This document shows, piece by piece, positions 59,512 through 64,000 of a stretch of DNA of 64,000 bases; within the stretch, counting starts at the first letter, position 1, and each line of letters begins with the position of its first letter. The notes below the pieces were generated by a model that was not told the DNA's origin, ran no database searches, and worked only from the letters and a program-made list of their open reading frames with translations. Origin of the DNA: Epiperipatus broadwayi (taxonomy: Eukaryota; Onychophora; Udeonychophora; Euonychophora; Peripatidae); the NCBI GenBank assembly GCA_028023455.1, contig JAQFVV010000183.1, forward strand, positions 744,001 through 808,000. Reading direction: 5' to 3'. The position numbers were made by a program, and so were the translations under genes.

Positions 59512-59822
59512 ACAATGAGGATTGCCAATTCCTCTACAAGCTTTATGATAAATGCTTAGCCAGAGCCAGCACATAAAATATCTCTGTCAGAACTCCTTCC
59601 CAACCCTCTGACCATAACTTTTAAATAGGTGCTTGGCTTTTGGTTGTCATTTTTAGATCTAGTGTCTGAACCTAGCCTGACACCTCTCTGAGGAGTGCTA
59701 AAGCACGAAACCATGGTCAGAGGTTTGGGAAGGGGTTCTGATAGAGATATTTTAAGTGCTGGCTCTGGCTAAGCATTTATCATAAAGTTTGTAGAGGAAT
59801 TAGAAATCCTCATTAAGTATAA
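59512..59822. mobile_element. Compact inverted pair carrying a canonical hammerhead
   Basis: A minus copy (59512-about 59626) and a plus copy (about 59627-59822) of one sequence, including GCTTAGCCAGAGCCAGCAC mirrored as GTGCTGGCTCTGGCTAAGC and AATGAGGATT mirrored as AATCCTCATT at the outer ends. The minus copy starts inside the hammerhead, at ATGGTCAGAG. No ORF. It looks like a 5'-truncated PLE or retrozyme 3' end. Confidence 0.8.
59682..59724 (+). ncRNA. Hammerhead ribozyme, complete consensus
   Basis: Stem I ACCTCT 59682-59687 pairs perfectly with AGAGGT 59719-59724. Core CTGAGGA 59688-59694 fits CTGANGA. Stem II GTGC 59695-59698 pairs with GCAC 59703-59706 around TAAA. GAAA is 59707-59710. 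A short stem III comes from self-complementary ACCATGGT 59710-59717. Predicted self-cleavage is after C59718. Every conserved hammerhead position is satisfied. A minimal stem III is typical of animal retroelement hammerheads, which may work as dimers. Confidence 0.88.
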
Positions 59823-60185
59823 CTGACAAGCTTAAGAGATAGGGTCATGTGATCTATGACTATAGATGTTTTATCTTTTACTTTTTTAAAATTATTTTGA
59901 AAGCAATTGATAACTTTGGTTATAATTTTGACACTATATATTTTATATCAAGACATCAAGAATAACATTATCTTCTGTCTCTTATTATGAAGAGAAACTT
60001 ATTTTAAAGGTGTTTTCTACTTAAAGACAGTTGAGTAGGGTTAAGGAATTAATCGAAATTACTTCTACAGATTACAAGATTGTATATAATATTTAATTAC
60101 CATTATATTTATTGTTTTTCTGTTATTACAATAGTTTTTAATTAAATGACATTTTATTTGTATATATATATATATTTTATACTTA
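59823..60185. other. No gene seen
   Basis: AT-rich spacer. Confidence 0.45.
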
Positions 60186-60257
60186 ATGTTTTCACGGTTA
60201 TATGATGTAGATAAATTATAAGTTTTTGGGATGTACCGTGTCTTATTTTCCATTGAG

Positions 60258-60300
60258 CACTGATATTTCGACGGAATAGCAACCGCCATTTTCAAGGTTA
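60258..60300 (-). ncRNA. Hammerhead-like fold, PLE-C type
   Basis: Minus strand: core TTGAAAA (60295-60289) plus an extra T, stem II GGCGG (60287-60283) with CCGTC (60274-60270), GAAA 60269-60266, TATC^. Stem I is ACC with AGT. Positions 3 and 8 are U and A, as in PLE-A. Confidence 0.5.
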
Positions 60301-60573
60301 ACTTTTGAAAGAAAAACCATTAGATCTTAACAAATAACGTGACTGTGTGCGAGATGAGAAATGAGATTCCAGTTCAGCATTCACAATATGAGGCTTATCA
60401 AAATGTTTATTTTCCTCAGTATATTTACCTGTTAATTTTAAGTTAATATTGGATAAAAAGAGAGGTTTCCACATAGCTGGAATACGTTGTGCTTCATCAG
60501 TTCTATTTAAACTAGTAGGTCTCCTTAATATTTTAATTGACTCTCTAATGGTTCTTAAATAATATCTTTCCAA
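60298..60573 (-). pseudogene. PLE-C C-terminal ORF end (inverted copy)
   Basis: 91 codons, starting after the nuclease core at LRTIRESIKI. It matches the last 90 residues of the plus copy except for a few changes (for example ILRRP against ILKRP). A fragment only. Confidence 0.85.
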
Positions 60574-60592
60574 ATTAGCAAGTAGTTTTGTA

Positions 60593-61009
60593 TTGTCTAT
60601 TAGACGAATTAATGTCAGAATTAAGGAATATAAAAATGCTTTTCAACAAAAAATTAGCACATCAGTTTTTACTTCCCATTATTTAGAAACTGGTCACAAA
60701 CCTAATTTTGACAATACAAAACTACTTGCTAATTTGGAAAGATATGATTTAAGAACCATGAGAGAGTCAATTGGAATATTAAAGAGACCTACTAGTTTAA
60801 ATAGAACTGATGAAGCACAACGTATTCCAGCTATGTGGAAACCTCTCTTTTTATCCAATATTAACTTAAAATTAACAGGTAAATATACTGAGGAAAATAA
60901 ACATTTTGATAAGCCTCATATTGTGAATGCTGAACTGGAATCTCATTTCTCATCTCGCACACAGTCACGTTATTTGTTAAGATCTAACGGTTTTTCTTTC
61001 AAAAGTTAA
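60593..61009 (+). pseudogene. PLE-C GIY-YIG endonuclease end
   Basis: 138 codons. RRINVRIKEYKNAF corresponds to the conserved R...RxxEH helix of the PLE nuclease; TSHYLETGHKPNFDNTKLLA and RYDLRTMRESIGILKRPTSL are the standard downstream region; then a charged tail to the stop. The GIY-YIG core itself is missing because of the 5' truncation. Confidence 0.85.
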
Positions 61010-61050
61010 CCTTGAAAATGGCGGTTGCTATTCCATCGAAATATTGGTGC
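61009..61050 (+). ncRNA. Hammerhead-like fold, PLE-C type
   Basis: Stem I ACC 61009-61011 with GGT 61046-61048; core TTGAAAA 61012-61018 plus T; stem II GGCGG 61020-61024 with CCATC 61033-61037 (CpG decayed relative to CCGTC in the inverted copy); GAAA 61038-61041; TATT. Next to stem I the two copies show TTGG and TCAG, again the two decay products of one CpG. Confidence 0.5.
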
Positions 61051-61109
61051 TCAATGGAAAATAAGACACGGTACATCCCAAAAACTTATAATTTATCTAT
61101 ATATATATA

Positions 61110-61460
61110 TATATGAATAAATAAATTAGATAGACAGTCAAACAAACAGATAAATATATAGAAGAATAAACAGATAGATAAACAAATAAACAGATAGATA
61201 TATATAGAACAATAGATAAACACAAACAGGTCAAGATAGACAGTTTGTCTAAAAGATCAGATCATACACATAAATACATAGATTTATGGATAAATGAGTA
61301 AATAGAAAGATAGGTATGCAATTGAATAAATAATTATTAAGTCAATAAGATTATAGATAAAGAGATTAATGATAAGTGGTTAAGTATATATATATCATTG
61401 AATAAATAAATGTTTAAATAGGTGTGTGGATAGTAAATGAATGAATGATTATGGACTATG
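61110..61460. repeat. Degenerate tetranucleotide repeat (GATA/AAAC/AAAT)n
   Basis: AGATAGATA, ACAAACAGATA and AATAAATAAA units are interspersed for about 350 bp directly after the PLE-C end. Confidence 0.85.
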
Positions 61461-61855
61461 ATAAAGTTTAAAAGTATCAAAATATATAAAATGATTTGAA
61501 ATGAGTTAACATAAAATAAAACGATGAAATCTAATGACTTGCAATACCTCTTTCTGAAAAAGCTGACTTTTAATAAATTTTGTGGTCTCTGTGGAAAAGG
61601 TTTCTGCTTTGAAATTTAGGTTGGCATCATTAGTTTCTGCAATGTATAACATATATTATAATGGTCAAATCAAAAGGTAAGACAATCTTTTTTTAATAAA
61701 TTGTTTTTAAAATAAAAAATGAGTTCTGTTTTACATTTTAGGAAAAAAAAAACAATATAAAAAGTAAAATAATTTATAATTGAATTTAAAAACAAATATT
61801 GCAAATAAATTGTCTTTTATTTTAATTTTTGTAAATGCTAGATACACATAAAAAC
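61461..61855. other. No gene seen
   Basis: AT-rich spacer. Confidence 0.45.
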
Positions 61856-61857
61856 AG

Positions 61858-62110
61858 GCAAAACTCTCCATATATATAGTAGTGCCACTCACTGAAAGCC
61901 AGAGTAATCAATGGATGCCTGAAGGCTTGTGCATAAAATTCCTATCTAATGCCTACTCATCCAATAGCCCCAGACTAGTTTCTAGCTTGTGGCTTTCATC
62001 AGTGAGTAACCTTGGATCTGAGAGCACTGCACCTAGATCTTAAGATGTAATGCAACCCTCCAGCAGCCACCTTTTATCTCTACTTAACTACAAAATTGAG
62101 AATAAAATTT
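61858..62110 (-). mobile_element. H3 unit, minus
   Basis: Minus strand: GGTGGCTGCTGGAGGGTTGC, CTCTCAGATCCAAGG, the best H3 hammerhead (61966-62008), GATGAGTAGGCATTAGATAG, GCATCCATTGATTACTCTGG and AGAGTTTTGCCTGTTTT. No ORF. Confidence 0.8.
61966..62008 (-). ncRNA. H3 hammerhead, best-preserved core
   Basis: Minus strand: stem I ACTCA with TGGGG (one G-U, one mismatch), core CTGATGA (62002-61996), stem II AGC/GCT flanked by an A-A opposition next to the core, GAAA, then CTAGTC with a minimal stem III. Core letters are complete. The A-A instead of a G-C pair at the base of stem II makes activity uncertain. Confidence 0.55.
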
Positions 62111-62199
62111 GAAAACAATATTTTCAATCCAAGATAATTAGCTGATATAGTTATATAGATCTGAACTCAGTTCACTACCCATACATTTTGGTGTGTTTG

Positions 62200-62285
62200 G
62201 CACTACTGTATGGAATGTTTTGTCTGTTTTAATAACAGTTATGATCAAGCATAAGAATTGGTGATCATGTGATGTTTAGTGGTTT
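62200..62285 (+). repeat. H3 tail, plus
   Basis: GTTTTAATAACAGTTATGA and GGTGATCATGTGATGTTTAG match the 3' end of the plus H3 unit at 54060-54145. With 61858-62110 it may form one inverted insertion. Confidence 0.6.
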
Positions 62286-63205
62286 AATAAATAAACATAT
62301 AGATATCCTCATATTGTTTTTGGCTATAAAAATGTAAATAAACAAACAATATGTATACAATCCCTATTTTGTCTGTTGTCTGAATAAATGTTTGTGTGCA
62401 ATATTGTCAATTGGTTGCTTTAACAAATTACAAAAACTATAAATTTTACAGTGTCAAAAAAAACAATAAATAACTATACCTAACTAAACTGTAATTTATA
62501 TTACGAGCATTTTATGCAAAGAAAATAATTCCACCCTTTATATTTAATAATCCATAAATTTTTATTGAGAAGCATATTTTATGCAATGGAAGTAATTCTG
62601 CCATTAATAAAAAACACTCCAAAAAATCAGTACATGTGCTTTTAACTACAGTACAGAACTGAATAGGTATAGAATTTAACTCATGAAAAATGTGATTACA
62701 GTACATAAATTCGTATTTAAAATGTGACATTTAGTGAAAGGGGGAAATAGATACTACAGGGCCATATTTACATTTAGCTTTATTTAGCATATAATTGAAG
62801 CCATGTAGTTTGATATTGTGTAGCTCATGCTAATTCAGCTGTTAATTGTTGTCCATAATGCTGTCAAATCACCTATCAAATGCAACAGGCGTTTTAAAAA
62901 AATAATTTTAATTTAGAGGCTTAATTTGATTACAAGAATTTTATTCAAAGCAAGTAATTCCACAAAGCAAAAAGAATTGTTAAAGCAACAAATTAAAAAA
63001 AAACTTATAAAACAATGGCCTTTCGGACTCCCTACATTTCTCCCATTTATTTATATAATATTGACATCTTTTGTTTAATTTACATTAAATCTTAAAAAAA
63101 TGTTAAAGCAACTAATTTAAAAAAAGATGGCCTTTACATGGGCTTAATATATCTGGTATATATTTAAATGCATGTATATTATCTAAATTAAAATTAATTT
63201 AATTA
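62286..63205. other. No gene seen
   Basis: AT-rich spacer; a local repeat (TTTATGCAAAGAAAATAATTCCA-like) recurs at 62510 and 62577. The minus frame at 62512-62730 has no motif. Confidence 0.4.
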
Positions 63206-63304
63206 GAAGGGACTTGAATGCAGATTTTAAAGCTCTCTGCAACTATCCACTCTGTCTTATACAACTGATACACATGACCACATACCTGTAAAAAGGTAAA
63301 TGAT

Positions 63305-63356
63305 TTCCAATATATGTATTTGTGCTGATCGAGCACTCATCAGTTGGTCCAGCTCA
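63305..63356 (-). ncRNA. H2 hammerhead, strong stem II
   Basis: Minus strand: stem I GGACCAA/TTGGAAA, CTGATGA intact (63343-63337), stem II GTGCT/AGCAC (5 perfect pairs), then AAA where GAAA is expected (one base missing or CpG decay plus deletion), stem III ATACATAT. Confidence 0.6.
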
Positions 63357-63507
63357 CAATCTTTCACACATATATACAATCAGTGCTCAGTTTATATTAA
63401 GATAGCACATCTTAAAACTTTAATAAACAAGATTGTCCACTAAAGTTTGAAGATTTGCTGTCTTAATATACACTGAGCACTGATTGCAAATAGGTGCAGA
63501 AGATAGT

Positions 63508-63562
63508 GATCTGAACTAACTGATGAGTGCTTGTTTAGCCCAAAATACATATATTGGAGATT
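63508..63562 (+). ncRNA. H2 hammerhead-like fold
   Basis: CTGATGA intact at 63520-63526; stem II GTGCT 63527-63531 with AGCCC 63537-63541 (one mismatch); AAAA for GAAA; stem III as in the minus copy; TTGGAGAT closes stem I. Confidence 0.5.
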
Positions 63563-63735
63563 ATTTATCTTTTTCACATGTATGTGATTATGTGTATCAG
63601 TTGTATAAGATAGTGTGGGTAGTTGTAAAGAGCTTGAAAGTCTGATTCCAAGTCCCTTCTAATTACATATATAATGAATAGAAATGAGACAAGATAAACT
63701 TTAATCTTAGATGTTATCAAGAAATTATAAATTAC

Positions 63736-63789
63736 TACTAATTAACAATTCCTGTGATCAAGCTTGGTTTCAGGAATTGTTAATTAGTA
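63736..63789. repeat. 19-bp inverted repeat
   Basis: TACTAATTAACAATTCCTG at 63736-63754 and its exact complement at 63771-63789, 16-bp spacer, with a further degenerate copy of the arm at about 63808-63830. Confidence 0.9.
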
Positions 63790-63949
63790 CTAATCTTGGT
63801 CTCAGAAATTATTAATTAGTAGTAATTGATAATTTTTTGGTAACACAAAAGGTTAAAGTTTATTGCTATTTAATAAAAATTGTCTCCTCATTTCTATTCA
63901 TTATTATAATAACAATCCATAGAAACATTTAATTCAACATGTACAACTC

Positions 63950-64000
63950 TTTGGAACAACTGCTTGTAATGCTGCTGTGCTGACCATTCGACCACCAATG
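63950..64000 (-). repeat. tRNA-derived SINE T1, cut by window end
   Basis: Minus strand starts CATTGGTGGTCGAATGGTCA, the 5' head of family T1 with its A box. The copy looks short on the inner side, and the window ends at its 5' boundary. Confidence 0.65.

Larger units (their letters stand above)
60186..60586 (-). mobile_element. PLE-C, inverted 3' part
   Basis: Minus strand holds the end of a GIY-YIG PLE ORF and the 3' region with a hammerhead-like fold (60258-60300). The outer word CCGTGAAAACATT is the same as at PLE-B. It forms an inverted pair with 60587-61100, the break lying inside the ORF. Confidence 0.85.
60587..61100 (+). mobile_element. PLE-C, plus 3' part
   Basis: Plus half of the inverted pair. 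It starts within the nuclease helix (RRINVRIKEYK) and ends beyond CACGGTACATCCC in a TA run. It carries the fold at 61009-61050. Confidence 0.85.
63208..63665. mobile_element. H2 inverted pair, minus then plus
   Basis: Minus unit 63208-63429 and plus unit 63430-63665, mirror images meeting within AAAGTTT-containing sequence. Both outer ends carry the B-box-like tail and TAATT (AATTAGAAGG left, CCTTCTAATT right). Hammerhead segments are at 63305-63356 (-) and 63508-63562 (+). Confidence 0.85.

Overview
This is AT-rich, repeat-dense DNA of an invertebrate animal. It has long microsatellites, tRNA-derived SINEs, Penelope-like elements (PLEs), a decayed LINE, a gag-protease retroelement remnant and pogo/Tigger-like MITEs. 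I see no host gene that I can name; one short open stretch at 7813-8049 could be an exon. The mix would suit a mollusc such as a cephalopod, but that assignment is only inference. The window is an intergenic or intronic graveyard of mobile elements, with one young PLE (9712-13104).

Layout. 1-8.6 kb: two copies of a dispersed repeat (1-396 and 8163-8560) around a decayed gag-protease retroelement on the minus strand (about 3.5-5.3 kb). 9.5-13.1 kb: a nearly intact PLE with an RT plus GIY-YIG reading frame and two near-identical pseudo-LTRs. 13-32 kb: mostly old sequence with SINEs, a decayed LINE (17 kb) and microsatellites. 32.6-40 kb: three copies of a Tigger-like MITE, two keeping a relic of the transposase DNA-binding domain, mixed with inverted repeats. 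42-44.5 kb: PLE fragments and a tandem array of 86-bp ribozyme-like monomers. 46.0-46.5 kb: a pure GAA tract of about 410 bp. 48-52 kb: a second PLE, broken by a SINE. 52-64 kb: many head-to-head copies of two short non-coding families, a third PLE (60.2-61.1 kb) and a compact inverted repeat with a textbook hammerhead ribozyme (59682-59724).

The main result is that hammerhead (HHR) folds recur across the window in at least six unrelated sequence contexts. (1) 59682-59724 matches every conserved core base. (2) A short family of about 440-480 bp (called H2) carries CTGATGA, a stem II and GAAA between paired stem I arms; C/T and G/A differences at one CpG suggest an ancestral ...CAC|GAAA. (3) A second short family (H3) carries CTGATGA...GAAACTAGTC. 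(4-6) The 3' ends or pLTRs of three PLE lineages (A, B, C) carry HHR-like folds with an extra nucleotide before stem II; lineages A and C have U3/A8 where the consensus is C3/G8, with stem covariation between copies.

How the parts may work together: PLEs supply reverse transcriptase and endonuclease and are known to carry hammerheads. The short families share two features with the PLEs here: a hammerhead, and insertion as head-to-head inverted, 5'-truncated pairs. The simplest reading is that they are non-autonomous retrozyme-like partners mobilised by PLE machinery. That is inference; folding, activity and search tests are given under the findings.
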